This document shows positions 45,709 through 54,266 of a DNA stretch of 64,000 bases, piece by piece. Source of the DNA: Aquimarina sp. RZ0. Lineage in GTDB: Bacteria > Bacteroidota > Bacteroidia > Flavobacteriales > Flavobacteriaceae. Every line of letters starts with the position of its first letter. Within the stretch, counting starts at the first letter, position 1. The stretch lies in NCBI RefSeq assembly GCF_008370685.1, contig NZ_VTZU01000015.1, positions 1 through 64,000 on the forward strand, in the 5' to 3' direction. The notes beneath the pieces are model-generated. The model had not been told where the DNA came from. It worked only from the letters and a program-made list of their open reading frames with translations, and did not search any database. The position numbers and the translations under genes are program-made.

Positions 45709-47586
45709 TTAAAATTTCTTATCTATGTCATCTACTGTCAGGGTGATGAACGTTGGTTTATTATCAGGTGTTATGGTGGGTTCTGTACATGCAAAGAGAC
45801 TATTTACAATATGCTGCTGTTGCTCTATTTCTAAATCCACCCCAGTTCTTACTGCCAAACTACCAGATATTGACCTTGCTAAAAGATCTGTCAACGAAAA
45901 ACCACTATCCGGCACTTCCTGCTCTATATCACTCACCAACTTTTCTAACAGCATAGAGACTTCGCTTTCTGTTGTTACTGTTGGAATTCCGGAAATGGTA
46001 GCTTCTTCTTCTGAAATGTCATCAAAAACAAAACCTGTATTTTCTAACTGCTCTTTTACTTCTTTTAACAATATCGCTTCTTGCTTAGAAAAAGAAAGTT
46101 TTAATGGAAATAACAATTGTTGACTGACAGCACTCGCCATAGTAATATTGCGCAATACCTCTTCATACAATATCCGCTGATGCGCACGGTGCTGATTAAT
46201 AATTACCATTCCACTTTTTATAGTAGTGACAATGTATTTACGTCTTAATTGATACGTAGTATTATGTGCTAATTCTGTATTCTCATTACCTTTGAACAAA
46301 GAACCTGTTACTTCAGTACTTTCGAATTCTACTGTAGAAAAATTATTCTCAACAGGTTTAGGAGCTATATCCGGGGTATCTAGCCCAACATATAAATTCT
46401 CCCAACTTCCTGCGGCATCTTTTTTGAAATCAGTATAAGGTTTTGAAGAAGAGAACCCTGCATTTTCTTTTTTCTCTTCCTTAAAAGGATTAAAACTTCT
46501 ATCTACTTCTATTGTTGGAGTCTGCGCTATTTTACCTTTATACTCGTATGGAGTATCCATAGATGAATCTCTATTAAAATCCAATACTGGTGCTACATTA
46601 AACTGACCTAAACTATGCTTAATAGTCGAACGCAGCATGGCATATAAAGCATGCTCGTCGTCAAATTTAATTTCTGTCTTTGTTGGATGAATATTAATAT
46701 CAATAGACTGTGGATCCACTTTTAGATATATAAAATAACTTGGATGTGCTTTTTCCTTCAGCAAGCCTTCAAAGGCCGAACTGACTGCATGATTGAGATA
46801 AGCACTTTTTATAAATCGATCATTCACAAAGAAAAATTGTTCTCCTCGTGTTCTCTTCGCATATTCTGGCTTACCTACAAACCCACTAATACTAACTAAG
46901 TCAGTTTCTTCATTTACGGGTACCAGTTTCTCATTTGTTTTTCCTCCAAAAACCTGAACAATACGTTGTCGACGATTTGAAATCGGAAGGTTAAAAATTT
47001 CGCTCCCATTGTGATAAAAATCAAATTTGATAGTCGCATGTACCATAGCTACCCGTTGAAATTCATCTATAATATGCCTAAGTTCTACTGAATTAGATTT
47101 TAAAAAATTACGTCTTGCGGGAATGTTATAAAACAGATTCTTTACACTAATAGAAGTTCCTTTTGGTGATACACATACCTCTTGGGATATCACTTGGCTT
47201 CCTTCTATTTTAATTTCTGTACCTACCTCATCCTTCTCCTGCTTTGTTTTCAATTCTACATGGGCTATGGCTGCTATAGAGGCAAGTGCTTCTCCTCTAA
47301 AACCTTTAGTCTTTAATTGAAAAAGATCCTCTGCTGTTTTTATTTTTGAGGTAGCGTGACGCTCAAAACTTAACCTGGCATCAGTAACACTCATCCCCAT
47401 GCCATCATCGATTACCTGAATCAATGTTTTTCCTGCTTCTTTAATAATCAATTTTATGTGAGTCGCTTTGGCATCGATAGCATTTTCCAGTAGTTCTTTA
47501 ACTACTGAGGCTGGACGTTGTACTACCTCTCCTGCGGCAATTTGATTTGCTACGTGATCTGGTAATAATTGAATAATATCTGACAT
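45709..47586 (-). CDS. mutL: DNA mismatch repair protein MutL
   Basis: 625 residues. GHKL ATPase N-domain: VVKELLENAIDAKATHI (about 27-43), VIDDGMGM and the ATSKIK-KGFRGEAL loop. A poorly conserved linker (about 345-430) leads to the C-terminal dimerisation domain. The site matching the endonuclease DQHAxxE motif reads INQHRAHQR, so the leading Asp and the Glu are changed; metal-dependent nicking may be weak or absent. Part of the 47880-43027 run: 3 bases after the upstream small gene and 4 bases before the rhomboid. Confidence 0.96.
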   Translation of the reverse strand: MSDIIQLLPDHVANQIAAGEVVQRPASVVKELLENAIDAKATHIKLIIKEAGKTLIQVIDDGMGMSVTDARLSFERHATSKIKTAEDLFQLKTKGFRGEALASIAAIAHVELKTKQEKDEVGTEIKIEGSQVISQEVCVSPKGTSISVKNLFYNIPARRNFLKSNSVELRHIIDEFQRVAMVHATIKFDFYHNGSEIFNLPISNRRQRIVQVFGGKTNEKLVPVNEETDLVSISGFVGKPEYAKRTRGEQFFFVNDRFIKSAYLNHAVSSAFEGLLKEKAHPSYFIYLKVDPQSIDINIHPTKTEIKFDDEHALYAMLRSTIKHSLGQFNVAPVLDFNRDSSMDTPYEYKGKIAQTPTIEVDRSFNPFKEEKKENAGFSSSKPYTDFKKDAAGSWENLYVGLDTPDIAPKPVENNFSTVEFESTEVTGSLFKGNENTELAHNTTYQLRRKYIVTTIKSGMVIINQHRAHQRILYEEVLRNITMASAVSQQLLFPLKLSFSKQEAILLKEVKEQLENTGFVFDDISEEEATISGIPTVTTESEVSMLLEKLVSDIEQEVPDSGFSLTDLLARSISGSLAVRTGVDLEIEQQQHIVNSLFACTEPTITPDNKPTFITLTVDDIDKKF

Positions 47587-47589
47587 GTA

Positions 47590-47880
47590 TTATTGAGCAG
47601 TAAAAATAGAAACATCAAAATCAATAAAATATAAAAAGATAAAAATAAGTACACAAGCGATATAAATGACTCTTTTATTTATTTCTCTGTTTCCTCTATT
47701 ACGACTTGCTTTTCTATCTTCACTCCATTGAGAACCAAAATCAATAGCATTTGTAGCTTCGCGATATTTAGTGATTCTATTTTCAAAATCATAGATATTA
47801 CCTTCACTCTTCCCTTTGTAATACCTGGGCGTATAGTTATACCTTCTGTTAGTCTTTCTTTTAGGAATACTTAATTTCAC
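47590..47880 (-). CDS. Small conserved-type membrane protein
   Basis: 96 residues. A basic, Tyr/Arg-rich N-terminal half (KRKTNRRYNYTPRYYKG; FENRITKYREATNAIDFGSQW) precedes one C-terminal transmembrane helix (about 71-88). Such proteins upstream of mutL in flavobacteria are often misnamed riboflavin synthase subunit beta; I see no riboflavin synthase motif. Function unknown. It is first in the mutL-rhomboid-EEP transcript, with a TATATTTG promoter box 27 bases upstream and 3 bases between its stop and mutL. Confidence 0.75.
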   Translation of the reverse strand: MKLSIPKRKTNRRYNYTPRYYKGKSEGNIYDFENRITKYREATNAIDFGSQWSEDRKASRNRGNREINKRVIYIACVLIFIFLYFIDFDVSIFTAQ

Positions 47881-47906
47881 GATCTGCTCCTCTCCTTTTT
47901 ATTATT

Positions 47907-47914
47907 CAAATATA
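47907..47914 (-). promoter_or_regulatory. Promoter -7 box of the mutL-rhomboid operon (TATATTTG)
   Basis: Exact TAnnTTTG on the minus strand, 27 bases upstream of the ATG at 47880. No other promoter-like box is needed for the five tightly packed genes that follow. Confidence 0.55.
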
Positions 47915-48278
47915 CTCAAAATACGTAGTATTATAAAGCTTTTAGCATTACAATAACAATGAAAATAAGTGCTCATTCAAAAAAAATATTTTCTAAAAAC
48001 AATCATGTAGACAATCATAAGATCACTTCGAACCTCACTACAACGAAATAACCCGCAATACGTTCGAAACTTTAAACTATTGATTTTCAGGTCACATTAT
48101 TTAAAAAAAACACTAAATCAGTAAGCTTTGCTTTATTTATAAGTGCCTAAATAATTATCAAAAAACACAGCTATATGGTTTCATCATAAATTATACAGAC
48201 AAAACGTAAACATCAAGGATGATGCCGTTTTACAAAAACAGGGAAATAGAATTTATGAATACAAAAACAAAGTACTAT
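47915..48278. other. Intergenic stretch with no recognised feature
   Basis: About 360 bases between ribH and the mutL run. I see no gene, strong hairpin or repeat shared with the other intergenic regions. Confidence 0.5.
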
Positions 48279-48776
48279 CTAAAACTTAGCATCTTTACGT
48301 AATTGTGCCATTTTTATAGCAGCAATAGCAGCTTCTGTACCTTTGTTACCATGTTTTCCTCCGGATCGATCTATAGACTGCTGCATTGTATTATCTGTCA
48401 ATACACAAAAGATCACAGGAATATCATTCTGTATATTTAGATCCTTAATCCCCTGAGTAACTCCCTCACAGACAAAATCAAAATGTTTTGTTTCTCCCTG
48501 GATAACACTACCGATTGCAATCACAGCATCGAGCATATCATAGGATTCCTGCATTTTTTTACAACCGTAAATCAACTCAAAACTTCCTGGAACATTCCAG
48601 CGAACAATATTTTCTTTGATCGCTCCGCAATCTATCAAAGCGTCAAAAGCACCCTGAAAAAGACCTTCGGTAATAGTATCATTCCATTCTGAAACAACAA
48701 TCCCAAACCGAAAATTCTTCGAGTTTGGGATGGTTGATTTATCATATTGAGATAAATTCTTGTTTTCTGTAGCCAT
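48279..48776 (-). CDS. ribH: 6,7-dimethyl-8-ribityllumazine synthase
   Basis: 165 residues. Condenses the pyrimidine aminouracil with dihydroxybutanone phosphate, the penultimate riboflavin step. Visible: VVSEWND at about 28-34, WNVPGSFEL (substrate binding, about 60-68), AIGSVIQGETKHFDFV with the catalytic His region (about 86-101), and the SGGKHGNKGTEAA stretch near the C-terminus (phosphate site). Length is normal for a capsid-forming RibH. It follows the TPR gene by 28 bases in the same transcript; the order TPR-ribH opposite recF is frequent in flavobacteria. Confidence 0.95.
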   Translation of the reverse strand: MATENKNLSQYDKSTIPNSKNFRFGIVVSEWNDTITEGLFQGAFDALIDCGAIKENIVRWNVPGSFELIYGCKKMQESYDMLDAVIAIGSVIQGETKHFDFVCEGVTQGIKDLNIQNDIPVIFCVLTDNTMQQSIDRSGGKHGNKGTEAAIAAIKMAQLRKDAKF

Positions 48777-48804
48777 TTCTAAAGTTCAGAATTTATTCTT
48801 CTAT

Positions 48805-49578
48805 CTATTTTAACATTCCTTGCGCTCTGCCTAAATGAACATCTACCTGGTTTGCTTCCACACTTTTAGAAAATTCTTCTTTTATTTTTTCTAAATGTGT
48901 AATTGCTACCTGAGGTTTATCAAGAGAGATGGCTGTAATTGCAGCTTTTAATAAAAACTTAGGCGTAGTAAAGTCATTATTTTTTGCCTTTGCTGCTTTT
49001 TCATAATACCCTAATGCTTCTGACATCTGATCTAGTTGCGCAAAAGCATCTCCTATACCTCCTAGTGCCAAAGGACCTAACATCTCATCATCACTCTTAA
49101 AGTCATCCAGATAATTAATAGCGTCCTGATACTTATTCATATTGAGATATGAAAATCCAGCATAATATTTTGCAAGATTAGCAGCATCTGTACCACCATA
49201 ATTTTCTATGATTTCTAAAAAACCATATTTACCTTCGCCTCCATTAAGTGCTAATGTATATAAAGAGTCACTGACAGTAGTATTTCCGTTTACTGCATTA
49301 TCAAAATATTGTTGTGCCTGGAACATTTCGTTCGAAGCTTCTTGTTCTTTAGGTTCCTGAATATATTTTTGATATCCCAGCCATCCTAAAACAACGACAG
49401 CTATAGCTCCAACAAAAATGAATATATATTTCTGATTAGCAGCAACCCACTCTTCTGTCCGGGAAGCTCCCTCATCCAAAGTATTAAATACTTCAGCAGT
49501 TGTAGAATTATCTTCTAGTTGTTCTACTTCTTCTTCTTTATTCTTTGGTTTGTATCCTCGTTTCTTATAAGTTGCCAT
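48805..49578 (-). CDS. Membrane-anchored TPR protein (YfgM-like)
   Basis: 257 residues. A charged cytoplasmic N-terminus (about 1-50, with a KNKEEEVEQLEDN stretch) leads to one membrane helix (about 52-68; IFIFVGAIAVVVLGWLGY), then a periplasmic domain with TPR-like helices (AKYYAGFSYLNMNKYQDAINYLDDF; ALGYYEKAAK). The layout resembles YfgM of the outer-membrane assembly/ancillary SecYEG set. Function in Bacteroidota is not established. First gene of the TPR-ribH transcript, with a TATTTTTG promoter box 20 bases upstream, divergent from recF. Confidence 0.85.
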   Translation of the reverse strand: MATYKKRGYKPKNKEEEVEQLEDNSTTAEVFNTLDEGASRTEEWVAANQKYIFIFVGAIAVVVLGWLGYQKYIQEPKEQEASNEMFQAQQYFDNAVNGNTTVSDSLYTLALNGGEGKYGFLEIIENYGGTDAANLAKYYAGFSYLNMNKYQDAINYLDDFKSDDEMLGPLALGGIGDAFAQLDQMSEALGYYEKAAKAKNNDFTTPKFLLKAAITAISLDKPQVAITHLEKIKEEFSKSVEANQVDVHLGRAQGMLK

Positions 49579-49598
49579 AAGTTGATTTTAATGAAACG

Positions 49599-49606
49599 CA
49601 AAAATA
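49599..49606 (-). promoter_or_regulatory. Promoter -7 box of the TPR-ribH operon (TATTTTTG)
   Basis: TAnnTTTG match on the minus strand, 20 bases upstream of the start codon at 49578. Confidence 0.5.
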
Positions 49607-49714
49607 AAATTTTTATTCATAATTAAAAGCGAAAATATTTGTTATTTTTCAATATTTTGCACTTCATATTTAAGAATTCCTCTATATTTATTATTTACTG
49701 ACGATCAGTGTTTT

Positions 49715-50797
49715 ATGATTTTGAAAATGCTTTCCCTAATCAATTATAAAAATTTTGAATCTATCAATTTTGAATTTGATGATAAGATAAATTGTTTTGT
49801 TGGTGATAATGGAGTAGGAAAAACGAATATTCTGGATGCTATTTACCATTTATCTTTTGGCAAAAGCTATTTTAATCCAATTACTAGACAAAATATAAAG
49901 CATGATGCAGATTTTTTTGTAGTAGAAGGGATTTATGAAAAAGCCAACCGTGAAGAAAAGGTACTTGTCAGTGCTAAAAGAAATCAAAAAAAAGTAATCA
50001 AACGTAATGCTAAAGCCTATGAAACATTTAGTGAGCATATTGGCTTTCTTCCTTTGGTTATTATTTCTCCTGCTGATCGTGACTTAATCACCGATGGTAG
50101 TGATACGCGTCGCAAATTTATTGACGGTGTCATATCACAAAGTGATCGCAGCTACCTTACGACTTTATTAAAGTACTCAAAAGTGGTATCACAACGCAAT
50201 TCATTATTAAAATATTTTGCTGCCAACAATACTTTTGATTCCATTACTTTGGATATCTATAATCAGCAACTTCATGAATTAGGGACTTTTGTTTATCAAA
50301 AAAGAGCCACTTTTCTTGAAATATTTATACCTATATTTATAGAACGTTATGCTGCGATAAGTTCTGGAGAAGAAAAAGTCTCATTATCATACCAAAGCAA
50401 ATTATCAGAAAACGATCTGTTGATACTTCTGGAACAAAATTTAGCAAAGGATAGAATCCTACAATATACGAGTGTAGGGATTCATAAAGATGATTTATCT
50501 TTTGAGATCAATGAATATCCAATCAAAAAATTTGGCAGTCAAGGACAACAAAAATCTTTTTTAATAGCTCTAAAACTTGCGCAATTTGACTTTATAAAAA
50601 AACAAAGTAAGGTACACCCTTTATTACTTCTTGATGATATTTTTGATAAACTAGATGAAAAACGTGTTGAACATATTATAAAACTTGTAGGAGATCAGAA
50701 TTTTGGTCAACTATTTATTAGTGACACCCATGCCGATCGAACAGAAAATGTGGTAAAAAAAATATCTCAGTCCTATAAAATCATCAGATTAACATAG
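49715..50797 (+). CDS. recF: DNA replication and repair protein RecF
   Basis: 360 residues, SMC-like ATPase that helps RecOR load RecA at gaps. Walker A GDNGVGKT at 30-37. The signature-like stretch [20 protein letters not shown] lies at about 267-286 and Walker [14 protein letters not shown] at about 304-316, followed by the D-loop and FISDTHADR. Length is typical. It diverges from the TPR-ribH pair, and a small lipoprotein gene and a DUF721 gene follow on the same strand. The DUF721 neighbour is a usual companion of recF. Confidence 0.96.
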   Translation: MILKMLSLINYKNFESINFEFDDKINCFVGDNGVGKTNILDAIYHLSFGKSYFNPITRQNIKHDADFFVVEGIYEKANREEKVLVSAKRNQKKVIKRNAKAYETFSEHIGFLPLVIISPADRDLITDGSDTRRKFIDGVISQSDRSYLTTLLKYSKVVSQRNSLLKYFAANNTFDSITLDIYNQQLHELGTFVYQKRATFLEIFIPIFIERYAAISSGEEKVSLSYQSKLSENDLLILLEQNLAKDRILQYTSVGIHKDDLSFEINEYPIKKFGSQGQQKSFLIALKLAQFDFIKKQSKVHPLLLLDDIFDKLDEKRVEHIIKLVGDQNFGQLFISDTHADRTENVVKKISQSYKIIRLT

Positions 50798-50861
50798 AGT
50801 GATCTATACTTTTTTTTAATTTCTGGTAAAAAGTATACAACAATTCAATAAAATAATACGT

Positions 50862-51278
50862 ATGCAGAAAACCCTTTTAAATATAATCGCAATAGTCTCG
50901 ATCCTCTCTTGTTCCTCTCCTAAACCAGAAACATATATTGACTACATCAATGGATATTGGGAAATCGAAAAAGTAGTTACAAAAGAGGGGAAGGAAAAAC
51001 AATATAACTTTAATCAGCATATTGATTTTTTTGAAGTCACAGAAATGAAAGGAGTACGTAAGAAAGTACAACCTACATTAGATGGTAAATATATAAGCAC
51101 CAATCATAGCGAAAGAGTAACGCTAAAAATAGAGAACGACAGCCTAAGAATCTATTATAAAACTCAACTCGCCACCTGGAAAGAAACTATCATTTCTGCA
51201 AAAGAAAATCAAATGATTTTAAAAAATGAAGCAGGAAACCTTTACTTTTATAAATCTCATACAAGAATACAATTATAA
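50862..51278 (+). CDS. Small lipoprotein, lipocalin-like
   Basis: 138 residues. Lipoprotein signal ending in ILSCSS (lipid Cys at residue 17). The mature part reads INGYWEIEKVVTKEGKEKQYNFNQHIDFFEV and continues as alternating beta strands, like small lipocalin-type lipoproteins of Bacteroidota in which G-x-W opens the first strand. Ligand unknown. It lies 64 bases after recF and 8 bases before the DUF721 gene, so it is probably co-transcribed with them. Confidence 0.75.
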   Translation: MQKTLLNIIAIVSILSCSSPKPETYIDYINGYWEIEKVVTKEGKEKQYNFNQHIDFFEVTEMKGVRKKVQPTLDGKYISTNHSERVTLKIENDSLRIYYKTQLATWKETIISAKENQMILKNEAGNLYFYKSHTRIQL

Positions 51279-51286
51279 AGATATAC

Positions 51287-51580
51287 ATGGCAAGACAAAA
51301 TGATCATCAGTTATTAAGTGACGTTCTTAAGGAATTTGTCAGTAAAAATAAATTACAGAAAGGTTTGGATAAGGTAGAAGTGCGTGACGCCTGGGAGCAG
51401 ATCATGGGACCTGCTATTACAAAATACACCAGGAATGTCAAATTAGATCGTGATACTTTATATATAGAACTTACATCTTCTGTACTTAGAGAAGAATTAA
51501 GTTACGGAAAAGAGAAAATTATCTATAACCTTAATGAAGCTATGAATCGTGACCTTATTAAAAAATTAGTTTTGCGCTAA
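51287..51580 (+). CDS. DUF721 (DciA-like) protein
   Basis: 97 residues, whole length a DUF721 domain: LSDVLKEFVSKNKLQKGLDKVEVRDAWEQIMGP, then ITKYTRNVKLDRDTLYIELTSSVLREEL. Conserved Trp in the R-DAWEQIMG motif and the L-R-E-E-L helix are seen. Related DciA proteins help load the replicative helicase in bacteria without DnaC; whether this short form does so is not shown. Placement beside recF agrees with a DNA replication role. It is 8 bases downstream of the lipoprotein gene. Confidence 0.88.
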   Translation: MARQNDHQLLSDVLKEFVSKNKLQKGLDKVEVRDAWEQIMGPAITKYTRNVKLDRDTLYIELTSSVLREELSYGKEKIIYNLNEAMNRDLIKKLVLR

Positions 51581-51705
51581 TTGAAACCTTTCTAACTTGT
51601 TAATCTTTCTTAATTAATCTGTTTTTCAACTCATTATCAAGTAACATTTGTTGTTTTACTGACACTATTAAATAGAAGTAGTTTAATTATTTAAAACATT
51701 ATAGT

Positions 51706-51861
51706 ATGTTACAAAACATTTTAAATTTAGAAGGTATTTCTGAATTTAAAAAAGAACAACAAAAGGTAATTAATGGTTGAGGCAATCTAGAAAATTGTGA
51801 CAAACCTGCAACTTGGCTTTATGACGTGTCGTCTGAATGTGAATCACATTATAGTAATTAG
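51706..51861 (+). pseudogene. Double-glycine-leader peptide gene interrupted by TGA
   Basis: The frame opens MLQNILNLEGISEFKKEQQ then KVING, the pattern of Bacteroidota bacteriocin/ComC-like leaders that end in GG before the cut. The codon after the first Gly is TGA (51778-51780), exactly where the second Gly is expected; one base would restore GGA. The frame then stays open for 26 codons (GNLENCDKPATWLYDVSSEC...) with two Cys, like a core peptide, and stops at TAG 51859-51861. A hairpin follows. Without readthrough only a 24-residue leader is made. No C39 peptidase transporter is in the window. Confidence 0.6.
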
Positions 51862-51868
51862 TAAGCTT

Positions 51869-51940
51869 ATAGAGATTGTCTTTTTTGACAACCTCTACTT
51901 AAAAAAAATAAGATGATCTTTATTTTTTTTAAGAATTATA
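51869..51940 (+). terminator. Hairpins after the small peptide gene
   Basis: AGAGATTGTC / GACAACCTCT stem with one G-T pair at about 51871-51898, then an AATAAGA-type dyad ending in a T-run at about 51923-51931. Probable plus-strand terminator for the peptide transcript. Confidence 0.5.
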
Positions 51941-52061
51941 AATTTTACTTTATACTATCCTCTTAAAAGTTCCAGGTACATAATGAAGTCTCGAAGTATT
52001 TAATCCTCAGAAATTAAATTGAGTTTTTTTTAGATTACTTTAATGTTTAAAACTATCAATC

Positions 52062-52454
52062 TTAGTTTTGCGCCAATCTATCCTTTACAAACTCTATTTT
52101 GGTTTTACCGTGTGGAGTTGGTCTGCCGTCTTCGCCCAAATTAACCATTGTTATATTTTCTACCTTAATAATAGTTTTTCGTGTCAATTTATTTCGTACT
52201 TCGCATTTAAGCTTTAACGATGAATTTCCAAACTTTGCTACATCCATCCCTATTTCTACAATATCTCCCTGCACTGCAGAGCTGACAAAATTAATTTCTG
52301 ACATAAATTTAGTAACGACTCTCTTACTTTCTAGTTGTATCACTGCATATAGAGCTGCTTCTTCATCGATCCATTCTAATAATCTACCGCCAAATAAAGT
52401 CTCATTGGGATTTAGATCTCCTGGCTTTACAATTTTTCTAGTATGATATCTCAT
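52062..52454 (-). CDS. Acyl-CoA thioesterase, YciA/hotdog type
   Basis: 130 residues, single hotdog domain. The active-site helix reads NPNETLFGGRLLEWIDEEAALYAV, the acyl-CoA thioester hydrolase signature with the catalytic Asp/Glu on the helix. Then INFVSSAVQGDIVEIGMDVAKFG and a C-terminal tail. It hydrolyses acyl-CoAs to free acids and CoA; chain-length preference cannot be read from sequence. A promoter-like TAATTTTG lies 13 bases before the ATG, so the transcript is nearly leaderless. It stands alone. Confidence 0.88.
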   Translation of the reverse strand: MRYHTRKIVKPGDLNPNETLFGGRLLEWIDEEAALYAVIQLESKRVVTKFMSEINFVSSAVQGDIVEIGMDVAKFGNSSLKLKCEVRNKLTRKTIIKVENITMVNLGEDGRPTPHGKTKIEFVKDRLAQN

Positions 52455-52467
52455 ATTCTTTTTTTTA

Positions 52468-52475
52468 CAAAATTA
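52468..52475 (-). promoter_or_regulatory. Promoter -7 box of the thioesterase gene (TAATTTTG)
   Basis: TAnnTTTG on the minus strand, 13 bases from the start codon at 52454. Confidence 0.5.
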
Positions 52476-52622
52476 AGGAATATCCATCGTTTAGATAGGT
52501 TACATCCACAGGTATAAAAAAGAATTATGGTATTCGTTATTGATCAGTACAGGAGTTTCAAAATCCTTTAATATCATTTATAATTTTTATCATCTTGACA
52601 ACTATAAATACAAGATTATCTC

Positions 52623-54080
52623 TTACTGAACCACAATTTCTTCACAAAACTCAGTCCCACTTGGGCAAGAAGAGTTCTCTGCACGCATACATACCGTATA
52701 AGTCCCTGCGAGTTCAAACTGAAAAGTAAAAATACCATCACCATCTGAACCTCCATCAACCTCTTGCAACATATCATCTACAATCCATTCATAGGTGATA
52801 CTGTCATCGTCTTCAAAACTAGCGAAAAAACTATATTGATTATTTCCTTCTGGTTCAAAACCAAAAGAAAGGTTCGGGCAAGTTTCTTCTACTATTATTT
52901 CATTATTACAAAACTCCAAAACTTCATTATCATTAGGGCAAGATGGTACGGTTGCTCTGATACATACCGAATGCGTTCCTGGTCCAATATCAGGAATCAA
53001 ACGATTATTTCCATCTGCTCCACCATCTACTTCTACAACCTGATCATTTACAACCCACTGATACGTAATATTAGAGATTCCTTCGAAATCCGCAGTCAAT
53101 TCTACACCAGCAACATCTTGATTTACTTCAAAAAATAATTCTGTACATAGTTCTGGTACAACAATATTTTCACAAAATTCAGGACAAGTATCGTTTTCTG
53201 TTTTTATACATATCTTATATTCTCCTGGAGCATCAAAATTACGAACCAGCAAATTATCACCTTCATTATCGGGTCCATCTTCTTCTACAAATTCATCATC
53301 TATAAACCAGCTGTAAGTCCCAACAGTTGTTAAGTCAGGGAAAATTGCCTCGAATGTATACGCTAAGTTGTACGGATCATTCAAATTAGATGTAAAATTC
53401 AACTCTGGACATCGAGTCTCACAGGCATTTATAATTCTGTATAGCTCAAAATAAGTACTAATAGATTGTGGATTAAAATCTGGTGCTACCAAAAGATTTA
53501 TAGGAAACTTAATAGTAGGCTGATACGCTGCTCCCTGATTTTGAAAAAAAGAATCAAAATCCTGGTCAGACTCTAATACAATCCCTCTGTCATTCGAATT
53601 TATTAACGTTACAGGATACTCAAATCTAAAACATTCATTAAAAAAAGTATCAAAATCATCTCGTATCGTATTAAACTGACATGCTCTCAACACCTCTATC
53701 AGAGCCGTTTCATCTTCTATGGTAACTTCACTATCATTCGTATTAATGACAACGTTTACTGGAAATTGCAGTCCTGTAATATTAAAATTAACCACCTGAC
53801 TCGAAATAACGCTTATTAAGCCGGCATAATTATTTATTTTAATACTAGAATCTGTATTATAACCCAGATTAATCGGATAAACAAACTTAAAACACTGTTC
53901 GTTTTCAGATAAGAATGTTGTTCCCGAATCAAAATTATCTAATATGGTTACAACAGCAATACTGGATGTGATTTCGCCTATATTTTCTTCTGGAAAAAAG
54001 GAATCATCGTTAACGCAAGCACTCATAAGTACTAATACTGCCAGTATTAAAAACTTCCAATATGTAGTTAAACTCTTCAA
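52623..54080 (-). CDS. Four-cysteine repeat lipoprotein A
   Basis: 485 residues. Lipoprotein signal ending LVLMSAC, then VNDDSFFPEE, an acidic stretch after the lipid Cys that may act as a surface-export signal in Bacteroidota. The first part (about 55-215) has two tandem units with a C-F-x-F-x-YP pattern. The second part (about 220-485) has three units of about 85-90 residues starting C-P/T-x-L and holding a W-x-V/I-D/N motif, then G-x-Y/H-x-(V/I)-C and two more Cys. The unit is PKD/Ig-like by eye; four Cys could make two disulfides. Same family as the two upstream genes. Function unknown; surface binding is inferred. Confidence 0.75.
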   Translation of the reverse strand: MKSLTTYWKFLILAVLVLMSACVNDDSFFPEENIGEITSSIAVVTILDNFDSGTTFLSENEQCFKFVYPINLGYNTDSSIKINNYAGLISVISSQVVNFNITGLQFPVNVVINTNDSEVTIEDETALIEVLRACQFNTIRDDFDTFFNECFRFEYPVTLINSNDRGIVLESDQDFDSFFQNQGAAYQPTIKFPINLLVAPDFNPQSISTYFELYRIINACETRCPELNFTSNLNDPYNLAYTFEAIFPDLTTVGTYSWFIDDEFVEEDGPDNEGDNLLVRNFDAPGEYKICIKTENDTCPEFCENIVVPELCTELFFEVNQDVAGVELTADFEGISNITYQWVVNDQVVEVDGGADGNNRLIPDIGPGTHSVCIRATVPSCPNDNEVLEFCNNEIIVEETCPNLSFGFEPEGNNQYSFFASFEDDDSITYEWIVDDMLQEVDGGSDGDGIFTFQFELAGTYTVCMRAENSSCPSGTEFCEEIVVQ

Positions 54081-54266
54081 AATAATTCTATTTTTATATT
54101 AAGTAAAACGCCTGAATACCGATCAACCCTACCTCTTTTTTTTTGATATTTCTAATAAATTTTCAGACCACAATCTAATACATCTCTTTCTTATAAACAA
54201 AAATCATCTGGAAGTATGGCATTTCCTCCAAGTGATTTCCCTACTTAATCTAACCTAATAAACGAA

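Noticed and set aside
47590..47880. Riboflavin synthase beta subunit label often seen for such proteins
   Set aside because: No riboflavin synthase motif; the true lumazine synthase is the separate gene at 48279-48776.
51778..51780. TGA read as selenocysteine or programmed readthrough
   Set aside because: No selenocysteine insertion hairpin or sel genes seen; a nonsense change of a Gly codon is simpler.
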